64,000 bases of DNA from Aporrectodea caliginosa (Eukaryota > Annelida > Clitellata > Crassiclitellata > Lumbricidae). Where the stretch lies: NCBI GenBank assembly GCA_020284085.1, contig JACEVL010000004.1, positions 1,265,307 to 1,329,306 on the forward strand. Reading direction: 5' to 3'. A program made the translations under genes and the position numbers. A model generated the notes under the pieces. The model searched no databases, was not told the origin of the DNA, and saw only the letters and a program-made list of their open reading frames with translations. Position 1 is the first letter of the stretch. Each line of letters opens with the position of its first letter. Below, piece by piece: positions 10,859 through 23,527 of this stretch.

Positions 10859-12207
10859 GGGTCTTTGGCTCTTAGGTGTGTTGGCTCAGGTTCTTTGTCT
10901 ATGAGGTGTGTTAGCTCAGGTTCTTTGTCTATGAGGTGTGTTGGCTGAGGTTCTTTGGCTCTGAGGTGTGTTGGCTCAGGTTCTTTGGCTTTGAGGTGTG
11001 TTAGCTGAGGTTCTTTGGATCTGAGGTGTGTTAGCTGAGGTTCATTGGCTCTGAGGTGTGTTGGCTCAGGTTCTTTGGATCTTAGGTGTGGTAGCTGAGG
11101 TTCATTGGCTCTGAGTTGTGTTAGCTCAGGTTCTTTGGATCTTAGGTGTGTTAGCTGAGGTTCATTGGCTCTGAGTTGTGTTGGCTCAGGTTCTTTGGAT
11201 CTTAGGTGTGTTAGCTGAGGTTCATTGGCTCTGAGTTGTGTTGGCTCAGGTTCTTTGGATCTTGGGTGTGTTAGCTGAGGTTCTTTGGCTTTGAGGTGTG
11301 TTAGCTCAGGTTCTTTGTCTATGAGGTGTGTTAGCTCAGGTTCTTTGTCTCTGAGGTGTGTTGGCTGAGGTTCTTTGCCTCTGAGGTGTGTTGGCTCAGG
11401 TTCTTTGGCTCTGAGGTGTGTTGGCTCAGGTTCTTTGTCTCTGAGGTGTGTTAGCTCAGGTTCTTTGGCTCTGAGGTGTGTTGGCTGAGGTTCTTTGACT
11501 TTGAGGTGTGTTAGCTCAGGTTCTTTGTCTATGAGGTGTGTTGGCTGAGGTTCTTTGGCTCTGAGGTGTGTTGGCTCAGGTTCTTTGGATCTTAGGTGTG
11601 TTAGCTGAGGTTCTTTGGTTCTGAGGTGTGTTGGCTCAGGTTCTTTGGCTCTGAGGTGTGTTGGCAGAGGTTCTTTGGATCTGAGGTGGGTTGGCTTAGG
11701 TTCATTGGCTCTGAGGTGTGTTAGCTCAGGTTCTTTGGCTCTGAGGTGTGTTAGCTCAGGTTCTTTGGCTCTGAGGTGTGTTAGCTCAAGTTCTTTGGCT
11801 CTGGGATGTGTTGGCTGAGGTTCTTTGGCTTTGAGGTGTGTTAGCTCAGGTTCTTTGTCTATGAGGTGTGTTGGCTGAGGTTCTTTGGCTCTGAGGTGTG
11901 TTAGCTCAAGTTCTTTGGCTCTGGGATGTGTTGGCTGAGGTTCTTTGGCTTTGAGGTGTGTTAGCTCAGGTTCTTTGTCTATGAGGTGTGTTGGCTGAGG
12001 TTCTTTGCATCTGAGGTGTGTTGGCTCAGGTTCTTTGGATCTTAGGTGTGTTAGCTGAGGTTCATTGGCTCTGAGTTGTGTTGGCTCAGGTTCTTTGGAT
12101 CTTAGGTGTGTTAGCTGAGGTTCTTTGGATCTGAGGTGTGTTAGCTGAGGTTCTTTGGATCTGAGGTGTGTTAGCTGAGGTTCATTGGCTCTGAGGTGTA
12201 CATACAT
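10859..12207. repeat. 30-bp minisatellite with a long open frame
   Basis: About 45 tandem copies of a 30-bp unit (GGTTCTTTGGCTCTGAGGTG plus TGTTAGCTCA). Because 30 is a multiple of three, one minus-strand frame stays open for 481 codons (10762-12207), encoding the decapeptide theme H-L-R-A-K-E-P-x-x-T. Higher-order repeats are visible: a six-unit block with IDKEP and KAKEP variants occurs twice in succession. Variant positions (C/T, G/C and A/C swaps) nearly all change the amino acid, so I see no sign of protein-level selection. There is no clear promoter, splice site or domain. I call it a minisatellite; a transcribed repetitive protein is possible. Confidence 0.85.
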
Positions 12208-13245
12208 AGGCTACAATACATACATACACTACAGAGGAACTTTTATGTATCCAGCATAGTCGTGTATACTTCCTGTTGTCGTTTCATGGTCTCTTTCTGA
12301 GTACGGTAGGCCTACCTGTAAGTCTGCTATCGGACCTGACGACCTATACAGCCTCTTCTACTTGTTTTCGCGTATACAAGCAGAGGCAAACAGAACAAGG
12401 AAGTATACTGCTTCTTTCTAGACCTATTATTATGTGCACAGTGCGACATCTGCTGTTCATCACTCTACATTAATCCACAAACATTGTCTTTACTGTAATT
12501 TGTCTTTTACTATATGCCAATTATACAACTTTTCCAGAGCACTTTATATCTACAGCTGATGTTGTCATCAAATTTGGGTTGACATCTGATAAAGAGTTAA
12601 TACAGTTCGTATAGGCCTATAATTGTAGGCAGGTTGTGAACCGCTTTTATAAACGAAAACAAAACTGTACTACATTTAAATATGGCGGCCTGTGGCTTAT
12701 CGTGTTAAATATTAGCGTTTGTGGTCTATCTTGTAAGGTAGTTCGATGCCCATAATATTACAGTAAGTTAGGGAGATATTTGGACTATTGAGTAGTACAG
12801 GCTTAAGCGTATGTTAGTTGGTAGAAGATAATCAGTTCTAAGGAAAATACCTATATTTTTCAATTTATGATAATAATAAATTATTCTCAATATGATCATT
12901 CCATGTAAGAAATCGGTCAACACCGATGCCAAGAAATTTAGCAGAGGTCACTTTGAGTGTGGAGACTTTTATGTTAATTATACTCTTTGCAGGCGGAGTT
13001 CGTTTATGATGTGAACTAAGTAGGATGTAGGCCTAATTTGTTTTAGAGGTATTTAGAGATAATTTATTCACTATAAACCGATCATTTACATGTACAAGTT
13101 CTTGATTCATCAGTTGGATTAGTTTATTAAGCTTCACTGTCTTATGACCAAGGATCAGTCGACGACGCTAAGCAGTGTTGTGAGTTTCCTAAGTAGGAGA
13201 CGCATAATTATTTAGGGTGAGCGCGATCCGTCACTTCAGTTATAA
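12208..13245. other. AT-rich spacer without a recognisable gene
   Basis: I see no conserved coding motif, long ORF, tRNA-like fold or clear transposon end here. Short ORFs lack any family signature. It separates the minisatellite from the CRE-like repeat array. Confidence 0.6.
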
Positions 13246-13249
13246 AACA

Positions 13250-14910
13250 AGTCCATTAATTGTTCTCTGAGTTAACTTTGAGAATATAGACCAGGCATAT
13301 TGCAACGTCACTTTGATTATGACACAAATCTATTGTTATGTAAGCTCATTTTGACAATACGGACTGGGCCTATTGTTACGTCAATTTGATTTTGAAAGAA
13401 ATCCATTACTAATACGTTTGGTCTTATAATTTTTAGAATAAAGGCCAATTGTTACGTCACTTCACATATTTTGAGGACTTGTATTATTAATAATTTAAAG
13501 AATAAAGACCTATTGTTACGCCACTTCATATATTATTACAAATTTAAATTTAGCGAATAAAAACCTATTGTTACGTCACTTCAATTATGAAAGTGTCGTA
13601 ATTACAATTGCAGTTAAGGCCCATACAATGAAACAAGTTTATTATACGCGCATTTGACATCGCAAAACGCAGGTTCGGCAGCAGAATAAGCTGTAATAAG
13701 GAGTGCAAATAATTATATTATGCTGTTATTTCACACAGTGGCGGCGCCAGGATTTCAGGTTTGGGGGCTAAAACTCCAAAACCTTCCTTTTGTCCCCTCC
13801 TCGCTGTGATTCAGTGATTTTCCACTTTTTGGGGGCTGAGCCGCAGGTTAGGGGGCTAAGCACCCCTAGCCCCCTGGCGCCGCCACTGATTTCAGTCACA
13901 TCACTTCATCCCTGCTGCAGTCGATACCGCAGGAAGCTGGGCACACCGAGTCACTGGAACTCGTCCAACAACTTGGAGGCAAGACTTCAGCTGCAGTGAC
14001 AGATGACCAGCGCGAGACCAGCCATCTGCACCAGCGCTTATCAGTCGCCCTTCAATTTAAAAACTTGTGTCTGTTTTAGGCACTTCGGATTGGGAGAATC
14101 AGCAGACCGAATAGCCCAAAACTATCTGACGGTTATAGGTAACAATAATTATTGTCTAAAAACAGTCAATTTTATTAGTTTGTATACGAGTTTGTTGGCT
14201 TAAGGCCTATAAAGAAATAAATTTGTTCAGTCTATTATTAAAGTATTTTACTTTAAGGAATAGAGGCCCATTGCTACGTCACTTTGATTATGCAATACTC
14301 AATTGTTAATAATTAAAATTTAGAGAAGAAAGGCTTGTTGCTACGTAACTTCAATTATTATGAAACAAGTGTATTATTAATAATGTTTTGACTAAAGGCC
14401 CATTGTGTCGTCACCTTGATCATGCAACACACAATCATTAATAATTTAAATTTAGAGAATAAAGGCCTATTGTTACGTCACTTCAATTATGAAACAAGTG
14501 TATTATTAATAATTTTAGAATGAACGCCCATTGTTTCGTCACTTTGATTATGCAACACTCAATCATTAATAATTCAAATTTTGAGAATTGAGGCCTATTG
14601 TCACGTCACTTTTTAATAATTTTAGAATAGACCTAAAGGCCCATTGTTACGTCACTTTATATGTTATTAAAAATAAAAAATAGAGAATAAAGACCAATTG
14701 CTACGTCACTTCAATAATGAGACAGGTTTATCAATCATTTAATTTAATTTTTGCGTCACTTTATTTATGAAACACATTTATTATTAAAAATTTTAAATGT
14801 AGAGAATAAAGGCCTATTGTTTCGTCACTTCAATTATGAAACAGACCTACTATTAATTCTTTTAAAATTAGAAAATAAAGCCCTCATTTTTGCGCCTCCT
14901 TACATAAATA
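13250..14910 (+). repeat. Array of CRE-like repeats (first block)
   Basis: A degenerate 55-75-bp unit is repeated about 15 times, each containing CTATTGTTACGTCACTT or a close variant followed by CAATTATGAAACAAG and an AT-rich stretch with TTTAGAGAATAAAGG. TTACGTCA is the complement of TGACGTAA, a CRE/ATF-like bZIP octamer. The array is interrupted by unrelated sequence with a MITE at about 13625-14235. The same family forms a second block at 30825-32740. Confidence 0.75.
13736..13888. mobile_element. Short hAT-like MITE
   Basis: Terminal inverted repeats CAGTGGCGGCGCCAGG and its complement CCTGGCGCCGCCACTG bound a 153-bp element. The flanks ATTTCACA and ATTTCAGT share six of eight bases, as expected for a decayed 8-bp hAT target duplication. 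It is non-coding and lies inside the first CRE-like array. Confidence 0.8.
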
Positions 14911-15104
14911 TGAAACACGTGCGGTCACAGAGTGAGCTAGCTTCCAATCACCGGAAGGAAGTGCTCGTGAGGTTTGCAGGCGACTGAGGCGAGCACTGTC
15001 ACATGCCTGCCCAAGTCTTGTCTATGATGCATTGAAGATAATCATTTTGGCGATGAGTTGCTGCTCCGGTAGGTGGCTCCGCACCTGTCAGGATCATCCA
15101 CGCG

Positions 15105-15320
15105 GTGAGTGCTGAATTCGCCAGTTCTTATGGTATCTCAGTTGACTCTGTTGGTAAGATACGTGGCTACATTTCGATACTGCTAGCAGCGGAAGCGAGG
15201 AGGGCGGAAAGTGCCAGCGTAGATGCACAACGAATTTCCGGACGACCATCTCTCACAGGCGACAAAACCTGGAGCCAACAGTCATCATCGTCAAGGTCCA
15301 CATTCAAGATTCGGTCTGTC
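15105..15320 (+). other. Coding-like fragment of unknown family, copy 1
   Basis: An open stretch reads FASSYGISVDSVGK, then AAEARRAESASVD and a C-terminal STFK. The same peptide order occurs at 31293-31500, with differences but with the frame kept. I do not recognise a protein family. Both copies adjoin CRE-like repeat arrays, so they may be part of a composite dispersed unit instead of a gene. A CTGT/CTCT microsatellite follows at about 15308-15385. Confidence 0.35.
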
Positions 15321-16760
15321 TGTCTGTCTCTGTCTATGTCTCTGTCTCTCTCTCTTGTCTGTCTCAGTCTCTCTGTCTCTGTATCTTAAATTCATTTTAA
15401 AAAATGAGCAGTGTCGAGGCCATACAGTCGCTTCATAAAATCGTGGGTATTTAATGATCAACGACTCGAGAATGGTAGAAACGCAATCTACCCGCTGCTC
15501 AAACGTAAAACATCTATTATTATGATGCTTAACTCTTGTCCAAAACACTGTACACTGCACAGTTTGAGAAACAATAGAAATTAAAATGAAACAGGTGAGA
15601 TTATAGGGCGTTGTAGAATGTAAACCAAAATGCGTTTAGCAATTGGTGCAATAAGGATATACTTACTTTATAGGAGTGACAGACGTTGATAACTTTAGGT
15701 GGGTGTTAGATTGTTGTGGTAATTTTGTAGAAATCGTTTGTCCATAGCCAATCCCCGCGCCGCGTGATTCGAGTGCTTACGTTGGCTATACGGCTGATCT
15801 GCCATCGGTCTAGTTAGAACAGACGTCGTGGTCGGTTGATTATCGAAGACAGTAAGTTGATGTGTTTTGGGTTTCAGTTGGGGGCGTTACTGGTGGGTTT
15901 TGAAACCGAGTTCGTTTTCAGTGTCCTAGAAGAGGAGTTTTCTTCCAATCGAAGTAAATGAATAAACTGTCGTGTAGGCCTATGTTAAGGTTTTCTGTGT
16001 TTGAATGCGTGTTTTGGTAGGCCTATGTGCACTGAAAGTACTTTTAGCATTAGCAATTTATGTATTTATCTTAAAATTGAAAGTTGAAATAAATTTAACT
16101 ATAGGGTGGATCAAAATGTTGCCACACATAGGCCTACAAGTGAGAAGTCGACGCATTGGGTCTTGTTCTAACATACAGTCTTTCGAACGTTTTGGGATCA
16201 TCGTTACCGACTAGCCTACAGAGCTAACATTTCCTGAAACTATGGCATTCTTAACGCATCTGAATCACTCCAATTTTCACCGTAAAACTGAAAAAAGTAT
16301 AATTTATCTGTAACTTCCACTAATAATAAACCGCCAAGAGGTTCATTATTTGCGCTGAAATTCATATTAGGTTCCTACGGTAGTTGTGTGCATCGACACA
16401 GAATTACGTCACCATATCATAAATGCCGTCATTTTGTGACGTAACCAAAAAATAGTAAGTAAAATATTTCAGAGTCGAGGAAACAACGATCGACTCGACT
16501 TGTCAAAACAAACGATTGACTTGACCGGCGAGTTGATCGGCTGCGGGATATAGCACAATATAGCCATACAAATGGCTAGTCTAAGCTATAGAGGTGTATA
16601 TTAATTTTTGACACCACGAAGCAAAATTTAATTTAGCCCTTTTGGGCACTATGATAGTGGTGGTGATTGTCTTGATGACGACTATGATGCTGTTTATGAC
16701 TACACTACAGTAACTAATGTCTGTTGATTTCTGTTTGCCTATTAGGTTCGGGCACCAGTC

Positions 16761-18095
16761 ATGGCTGCCCCATATGGCATAGGTTACTTTCCACGACCTG
16801 CTGGATATCCACCACAGGGTGCTGGCTATCTTCCTGGAGCCTATGCTCCTGCGGCAGCTGCTCCTACAGTGTTCGGTTACCCACCAAGTCAGCCAGTGGT
16901 GATGCAACCGACCCAACCGCAGCAGCAGCAGCAGCAGTCGAGTGTTTGTGTCATTGGAGGTGCAGGTGGAGTTGGAGGTGCACAAACAGGCAACTGCCCT
17001 GTCTGCAAGGTAAGACATCATTTCTGATCTTTCATTTTGCCTGCTTCTGTATCATGATATGTGTCTGAGACTCTCGAGTGCATCTTTGCGACTCTCTGTT
17101 CTTACTTGTGTACTTATGTGGTTTAAAGCATGTGTCATATCAAGCAGAGGTGTCAAAGAGCCACGGCCCGCCAACGATGTTTTAATCGGAAATGGCCCGG
17201 GTAGCCTTGCTTAAAGACTAAACAGTTTGAGAATAAAAGCTCAAATTTGTTATTTTTAAGGCTTAGTGAGTTTTATGTGGTGTTCGTGACTGATAATCAA
17301 GATCAAAATTAAGACGTTTAAAGCCTAAATTGGCTGTTTGCATGCTAAAAATGCACCATTTAGTTTTGCCTATAGAGCCCAACATTGCAGGGCACTCCTT
17401 GACTACCAATAAGCCAGGTTTTGGTAGAAGTTTCGTGGTGTGAATCTAATCTTCTAATCTAATCTAATCCTAATCCTAATCCTAATCCTAATCCTAATCC
17501 TAATCCTAATCTAATCCTAATCATCCTAATCCTAATCCTAATCCTAATCCTAATCCTAATCCTAATCCTAATCCTAATCTAATCTGAACATTTGTAAAGC
17601 GCTTCTCACAGCAGAGCTATTAAGAAGCGCTCTCAGCGTGACAGGCCCGAGAAAAGAGAAAGGTCTTTAAGCAGCGAAGAGATGCCAGTGAAATCCTCCA
17701 GAATCCTGCTACGAATTGCAGGGGAAGGTCATTCCATATTGATGGATCCACTACAGCGAAAGCCCGATGCTGGGTTAATGAGGTTCGCGACCGAGGTACG
17801 AAAAGATCAAGCCGGTCAGCAGAACGAAGAGGGCGAGAAGAACGTGCAGATAGTGGCTTACACATTAAGTCACAAAGGTACCTAGGAGCCAAGCCCTGCT
17901 GGGACTTAGTAACTAGGAGCAGGATCTTGTACTTTGGTGTTTCGTTTGGTAATACGTATCTTGTAGACAGGCAACCTTGTGGAACAGTTCACTGCCCAAG
18001 GAATCTTCATGGCTATTGTCTTCTTCCCTATGGGACTCATCTGCTGCCTATTGGGGAAGGTCAGACAATGCTCTATATGCAGATTCAGGATGTAG
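16761..18095 (+). CDS. BRI3-like: BRI3-like small membrane protein, copy 2
   Basis: Coding exons 16761-17009 and 17967-18095 join in phase 0 (AAG then GTAAGA; acceptor ATCTTGTAG) to give 125 residues, equal in length to human BRI3. The proline-rich N-terminus has GYPPQGAGYLPG and six glutamines but no PPxY motif, unlike copy 1. The C-terminus keeps GNCPVCK, a hydrophobic segment with FFPMGLICC and a terminal cysteine pair in QCSICR. Identical exon layout, leader and 3' flank to copies 1 and 3 show it is a tandem paralog. The intron contains a truncated LINE with a (TAATCC)n tail. A conserved AATAAA lies at 19981-19986. I see no frame damage, so it may be functional. Confidence 0.82.
17443..17940 (-). 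mobile_element. Truncated CR1/L2-like LINE with (GGATTA)n tail in the copy 2 intron
   Basis: Read on the minus strand, 17920-17590 encodes the typical C-terminal end of a CR1/L2 reverse transcriptase ORF (APRYLCDLM, RSADRLDLFVP, DPSIWNDLP), followed by the 3' end and a tail of about 20 GATTAG/GGATTA units (17443-17590). The matching intron of copy 3 reads straight from GTGTGAATC to GTTTGGTAATACG at 26972-26992, giving the empty site. Any target duplication is imperfect. Confidence 0.8.
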
Positions 18096-18300
18096 AGTGG
18101 TGGCAGCTAACCAGCCTCCTCATTGATCATCATAATCATCATCGTCATCACTGCTGTCAACTGCCGATCAGAAGGGGTTCAGAGCATCTTTCGTTTAAAT
18201 ACGGATCTGTATATTTCTATTTCTAGTACGTATACGTGATTGATTTTATTTACTAGTAAATCATTTTATATTTCAGAGAATATATCTGTTTAAATTTATT

Positions 18301-19110
18301 AGGGTACTCCATAAATGACGTCACGCACCTAAGGGGAGGGGTTCGGAAATTTGTGACGATGTGTGACGTGGGGGTGGGGAAGCGGGTTGAGAAATGTGAC
18401 GTCACATGAGGTCTATGTTATTAAATTTAGCAATTAACAACAATTTAATTAAATTAATAACAGCTCTAATTTTGAGTGTAAAATTTCCATTATTTTGTGA
18501 TTATTTTAATGTATACGGCCACCATTATTAATAATTTTCTGATTATTTAAATATTTGGTCACCATCAGATTTTATAATATTCGTGCTCTTCCTATGTGTT
18601 CCATGAAAGAGTATTTTACTTTGCCATGGGAGAATGGAGAAGCATAAATTGTGTAAAGTGTTGATAAATTGTTTATATTAAACATTTTAATTCTAATGAT
18701 TCTACCAGAGCTATTCATTCTGTGGAATGAATATGTTACTGTGATAATTCTGCTTTTTCCATTTGGCTTAATTGTTCTACTACAAAATGTTCTGAACATC
18801 TATAGTAATTGGCTAAACGATGAATATTCTCGTTAATTTTATGCTAATATCGGCATTCCAACGACTCATTTTTAATACCTGACTTTCTCTTTAATACAAC
18901 GTCAGTGCCACATTAAATATTTGTTACAATGATAATAAATGTGATTTGAAACGTTTTATTATCTAAAGGAAATTTGGTTTTAGGGAGGGGGTCATAGCTT
19001 TGTGACTTCATTTTTCAGGGAGGTGTTACTTTTGTGACGAAGTGTGACGAGAGGAAGGGGCTTAAAATCGGACAAAATTGCGTGAAGTCAGGCTATTTAT
19101 GGACGGCTCT
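18301..19110. mobile_element. MITE with CRE-containing inverted termini (unit B)
   Basis: Imperfect terminal inverted repeats (CTCCATAAATGACGTCACGC at the left; GCGTGAAGTCAGG and ATTTATGGACGG at the right) bound an AT-rich, non-coding 810-bp insertion. Unit A lacks it, reading continuously through AAATTTATTACTATTATG at about 6910-6930. Unit C carries the same insertion at 27336-28543. Its superfamily is uncertain; the apparent target duplication is short (TTA). Confidence 0.7.
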
Positions 19111-20834
19111 TACTATTTTTGCTATATAATCGTTTTATGCAATTTGATAGGTTTTAACATTACACACTTTTATAGAATTTAACAATTGCACACTTTTGAG
19201 TTTCATAAAATGTATGTTGAGGTCAAATTAAATGCCAGTTGAAAGATGACCGTTTTAATGGTTAGAATCGTGGGAGGGGAAATTGATTGTTTTCTTAACA
19301 ACTGGCATCAACAGCATAGTTACTAAGTTAGTGAATGGATAAAGTTTGTAGGTTCGATTTTGGAATATCAGAATGGAAGTGATAGGTTAATGTCGCAGGA
19401 GTTCATTCAATATCATTGATGCGTAGGTTATTTTAAAAGAAACTTGTAGCATTTTTGGATCTGGATATAAAAACCTGTTTGTTGAAGCAAGATCCTAACT
19501 ATCATGAGAAACCGCAAACTTTACAGATCATGAACGATTCATTGATCAAGAGTGGATCAACTGTGGTTGTTTTAATGTAGCTATCCTTGGCAATTGACTT
19601 GTGTGCGAAGTTCACTTGTGTAAAGTGTTGCCTTTCCAAGGGACTTGAAAGTTTTAGCCTTAATGTTAGTGTTTTTATTCTTTATATCAATTTCAAAACA
19701 GACAGATATGATGTTTAGATCTGATTATATTGTTTAAATGTCTTCTGTTTATATTTCAGTTTCCTCCGATTCGTTGAACATTAACCCGTCCAAATGCAAT
19801 ACCAGAAAACAGTAAACGCAGTTTGGCGACATTGTTAATAATTGTGGCATAATATTCAATTAGTTAAGGTGCTTGCCCTAAACATGGAGTATGTGCAACG
19901 ATTAATGGTTTTGAGCGAGTCCTTTACTCGCAATTGCTCAGCATCATAGGTTGATGCTTTGCCATTATATAGTTGAGCTTAATAAATACAGAGCTAATAA
20001 AGTATTAGGACATCATTCTGTCCGTTAGATCAAATTGTTGGAAATTCCTCATAGGCAGTGTTTTCATTGTTATACGGCTTACCACACTATTGTTCGGAGT
20101 TTATAGATCTTCTTTGTTGTTCGAAACAATGGGTTTGATTGCAGTTGTAACCTTTTGTACGGTATTCTGGTACAGGTGTTTATGTTTGTATTTGCATAAA
20201 TTTGTAGGTTTCATGTTCTGAGATCTGATGAATCACTGCCGCTGCTTGGAAGTAACGTGTAGCTAAAGTCATGGATGACGTAGTTAATCTTTTTTACTTC
20301 GGTCATGCTTTCTACATGCTCGACTGCCTTTTCGACATAATAATGATAATTTGATAATGACATTTCTTGTTTACCTGGTGTCTTTGCATAGATGTCAGTG
20401 CATAGCAAGTCAGGATTATAAAATTTTGCAATACATGCTGCACATATAATCGTAATGGGTTTGTGTGTGTTTGTTAGCCAGATTTTTCTGTTGTTGAATC
20501 ATTTATAACCTTACTTCTTAGTTGACTTGATTGCAACTGAAGATGTTTATAACTGATCACTCAAATTAAAACATTGTTGTTTGTGCTGGCATATCTTCAG
20601 ATCTTTTTACAAAATTTGTATCAATCTGTAATAATTTATAGTCAGTGTCACAGATTTATTTCTTTTGCGTATAAAGTGACAATTCCACACGTAAAATAGT
20701 TGCTGAATACTATAATTTACATCCAGTATCATTTGTTTTTGTTTGATTAAAAGTTTTGGTTCGTTTCACGTATATATGACATTGTTTTCATTGGTTTTTG
20801 AGTTTTTTATATTTGTATTCAAAACATTTCTAGA

Positions 20835-21190
20835 GCTCCTCTAGTAGGGTGAACCGTTCAGAGGCGATCAAGTGTGCAAGGCGTGCGCGAGAGAAGAAAT
20901 AGGTTTTGAGAAAAGCAAAGGAGGAGGAGGGGTTACCAGCTAGAATTTAAGAGCAAGTAGATGGAGACAGCGTATTCCAAAGAGAGGGACCAATCGAGGT
21001 AAAGGACCGGGACTGAGGCATAGCTGTTCTAGCATGAGGAGGAACCAGACGATCGAGTCTGTTTGAAGAGCGAAGTGGGCGATGCGATGAGGCTAAAGAC
21101 TCTGAATTTCTGCTGCTGGGCACTCCACAACAACTTAAACAAATTGATCGGCTTAAGCCTTTGAAACCGCCGGTGTCATAATAATTATTG
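20835..21190 (-). mobile_element. LINE 3' fragment, minus strand
   Basis: The 3' end motif GAGCTCCTCTAGTAGGGTGA and, on the minus strand, the peptides RPLRSSNRLDRLVPPHART and GPSLWNTL are typical of the C-terminal tail of CR1/L2-like LINE proteins. It abuts the end of unit B. The corresponding place in unit C (30780-30820) retains only a short piece of this 3' end before the CRE-like array starts. Confidence 0.7.
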
Positions 21191-21860
21191 TTGAGCAGGC
21201 TGATGCTGCTTGCAACTTGGGCGTTGTTTTCAATGCTACCATGTCTCTCACTGGCCATGTGAACAGTATTTGCAAGTCATCATATATCCATTCGTGACAT
21301 ATGCAGAATTAGGCATTATATGTCCATGTCTGCAAGGATATCTCCGGCAAATGCATTGGTTCCAGTTGCCTAGATTGCTGCAACTCGCTTTTTACTGGTA
21401 TCAATAAGTCAAACATGTCGAAGTTGCAGGGAGTTCAGAACTCTTTGGCTAGAGCGATAACTAATACATCCAAATATGAACATATAAATTAACCCCCTGT
21501 GCTTAAATATGTGCATTGGCTTCCTGTTCAGCAAAGAAATAGTTTCAAATTGAAACTCGTACTTTATAGAACTGTGAACTCTGGCCTGTCACATTACTTA
21601 AAATCAGCTCCTGTTTCCAGGCTAACGAGGTCGTCTGATTATTTATCTTTGTCTTGTCATACATAATTCAACAACTGTTCTTGTTGAACGAGCTTTTTCA
21701 ATTGCTGGACCTACATTCTGTTACTCACCTCCTGTGTAGGTGTGCTCTGATCAGTGGCTTGTGTTATTTCGTTCTCAACTTAAAAATTGCCTCTTTGAAA
21801 CCGCTTATCCACCACAGTCTGCATGCCTCTCTGTCTGAAGGACTGATCTTCTGATAATCT
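21190..21860 (+). mobile_element. Second LINE fragment, plus strand, different subfamily
   Basis: Conceptual translation across several frames gives NLGVVFNATMSLTGHVNSIC, LDCCNSLFTGI, KLQGVQNSLAR and VLKYVHWLPVQQR. These are characteristic of the post-reverse-transcriptase part of CR1-type LINE ORF2. Stops and shifts break it. The adjoining fragment at 20835-21190 is on the opposite strand, so two elements meet head to head here. Confidence 0.75.
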
Positions 21861-21929
21861 TCCTGATTACGGTTTGATTTTGTTGTGCCATTGGTTGATG
21901 CCTTCTGTATTAGACACCGGCACAATAGA

Positions 21930-22003
21930 AGTAACTACTTTTGAAAAGTATTTTATTTTGTATTTTCAAAATACTTTTGAAAAGTATTTTGCCCATCACT
22001 GAC
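21930..22003. mobile_element. Terminal fragment of a hAT-like element
   Basis: The sequence AAAAGTATTTTGCCCATCACTG at its right edge, read in reverse as CAGTGATGGGCAAAATAC, looks like a hAT terminus with subterminal AAAGTATTTT repeats. I see no matching opposite end, so this is a solo end left by deletion or truncation. Confidence 0.5.
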
Positions 22004-22648
22004 TCTTTCCTTCGCTGCACATATCTCTAATCTCTCTCTGTCCAGTTTTTGTCATTTGCGGCGTCTACTTGCCATTCGACGAACTGTCCCCTCGCCGATA
22101 TTTTCTTCCATGGTTCATGCCTTAATCTGTTCACGCATTGACTACTGTAACTCGTTACTATAGGCCTACCCAAACTCCGTCTGGCTCCACTCCAATCAGT
22201 ACTTAATGCAGCTGCTAGCTTGATCGCCCGCCTTCGTCGTTTCTCCCATATCTCGACATATATATGACTGAACAGCTTCATTGGCTTCCCTAAACTGCTC
22301 GGATTCAGTTTAAAATTCTTTTTCTTACGTGTAAAGCGTTTCTGGGTCAAGCTCCCCTCTACCTCTGTGATCTAATCACACAGGTAGAACCACATCTGGA
22401 CGTCCTATCCGCTCTTTAGACCATCATGACCTAGTTCCTCGGTCTCGGACTGCCACAGCACAGCATCGTGCCTACGTCTCTGTTGGCCCTTTGTTGTGGA
22501 ATGAAATTCCGACTATAACGCTCTGATGTTTTACGGGGGCAGTACTGTTTCTGCTCGTTCTCTTAAGACTTTTCTTTTTTCGAGGGGCCTTCGCACTGGA
22601 AGCGCCTCTGATTAGGTTGTACTGTGAGAGGCGCTTTATAAGTCCGCA

Positions 22649-22650
<2 letters not shown>
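22004..22650 (+). mobile_element. Degenerate LINE 3' half (CR1/L2-like)
   Basis: The sequence runs parallel to 9580-10225: ISNLSLSSF, a RIDYCNSLL block near 22135-22160, an LDVLSAL region and the 3' end AGAGGCGCTTTATAAGT at about 22625-22643. Frameshifts and stops are frequent. It is followed by a TA microsatellite (22650-22695) and by the start of unit C. Confidence 0.75.
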
Positions 22651-22687
<37 letters not shown>

Positions 22688-23527
22688 TATTATATATATT
22701 GAAGAGAAATCTCTATCACAGTGTCAGCATTCCAGTTCCGCATAGCGGGAATACCAGGATGGGTACCAGCCACTTCGATAGGTCCACACCAAAATCTTTA
22801 CGCAACGCACTACGCGAGTGGATGAAGGGTTGGAGGGAGGGAGGGAGATGGACGGACGGATGGTTGTAGGTATGGAGGGAAGGATGGAGGGACAAAGGGA
22901 GGCAGGGATGGAGGGAGAGGGCAGGGGAGAGGAAGAAGGCTTACGTCAATCACATCTCACGTGACGAATCACCACATTACATTTTCAAATTGTTTTTAAT
23001 CGTCTCAGGACGGGCAAACATCTTGCATATAAAATAATGTATTGGTTAAAGCGTTCGTCCCATGCACTCCAGTCCGTGCGAATCCTGGTTCGCCTCCCGA
23101 TTATATCTGATTTAGGAGATTTTAATCTCGGTCTAGCACGGTTCGTACACGCGGACCTTACATAGCGTGGCGCCCATACAAACGGCAGCGGTGGGGAAGG
23201 TTCTTAGATTCATTAAAAAATTAGCAGTGTCTTGGCCATACAGTCGCTATATAAAATCGTCGGTATTTAATGATCAACGACTCGAGAATGGTAGAAACGC
23301 AATCTACTCGCTGCTGACAGTTTGGCCCGTAAACATCTATTATTAGGATGTTTTATTCTTGTCCAAAACACTGTACACTGCACAGTTTGAGAAACAATAG
23401 AAATTAAAATGTAACATTGGAGATTATAGGCCGTTGTAGAATGTAAACCAAAATGCGTTTAGCAATTGGTGTTATAAAGGATATACTTACTTTATAGGAG
23501 TGACAGACGTTGATAACGTTAGGTAGG

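Larger units (their letters stand above)
15385..20830 (+). repeat. Duplicated segment, unit B (BRI3-like copy 2)
   Basis: Second direct copy of the BRI3-like segment. It begins with ATTCATTTTAAAAAATGAGC (compare 1553 in A and 23211 in C) and runs through the leader, gene and downstream region to about 20830, where it meets a minus-strand LINE end. It is clearly closer to C than to A: B and C share the same intron deletion and the same MITE after the gene. Confidence 0.8.

Noticed and set aside
10859..12207. CRISPR array
   Set aside because: Units are contiguous 30-mers without unique spacers, in an animal genome.
17455..17590. Interstitial telomere repeat
   Set aside because: The unit is TAATCC/GGATTA and not TTAGGG, and it directly follows a LINE 3' end, so it is the retrotransposon tail.
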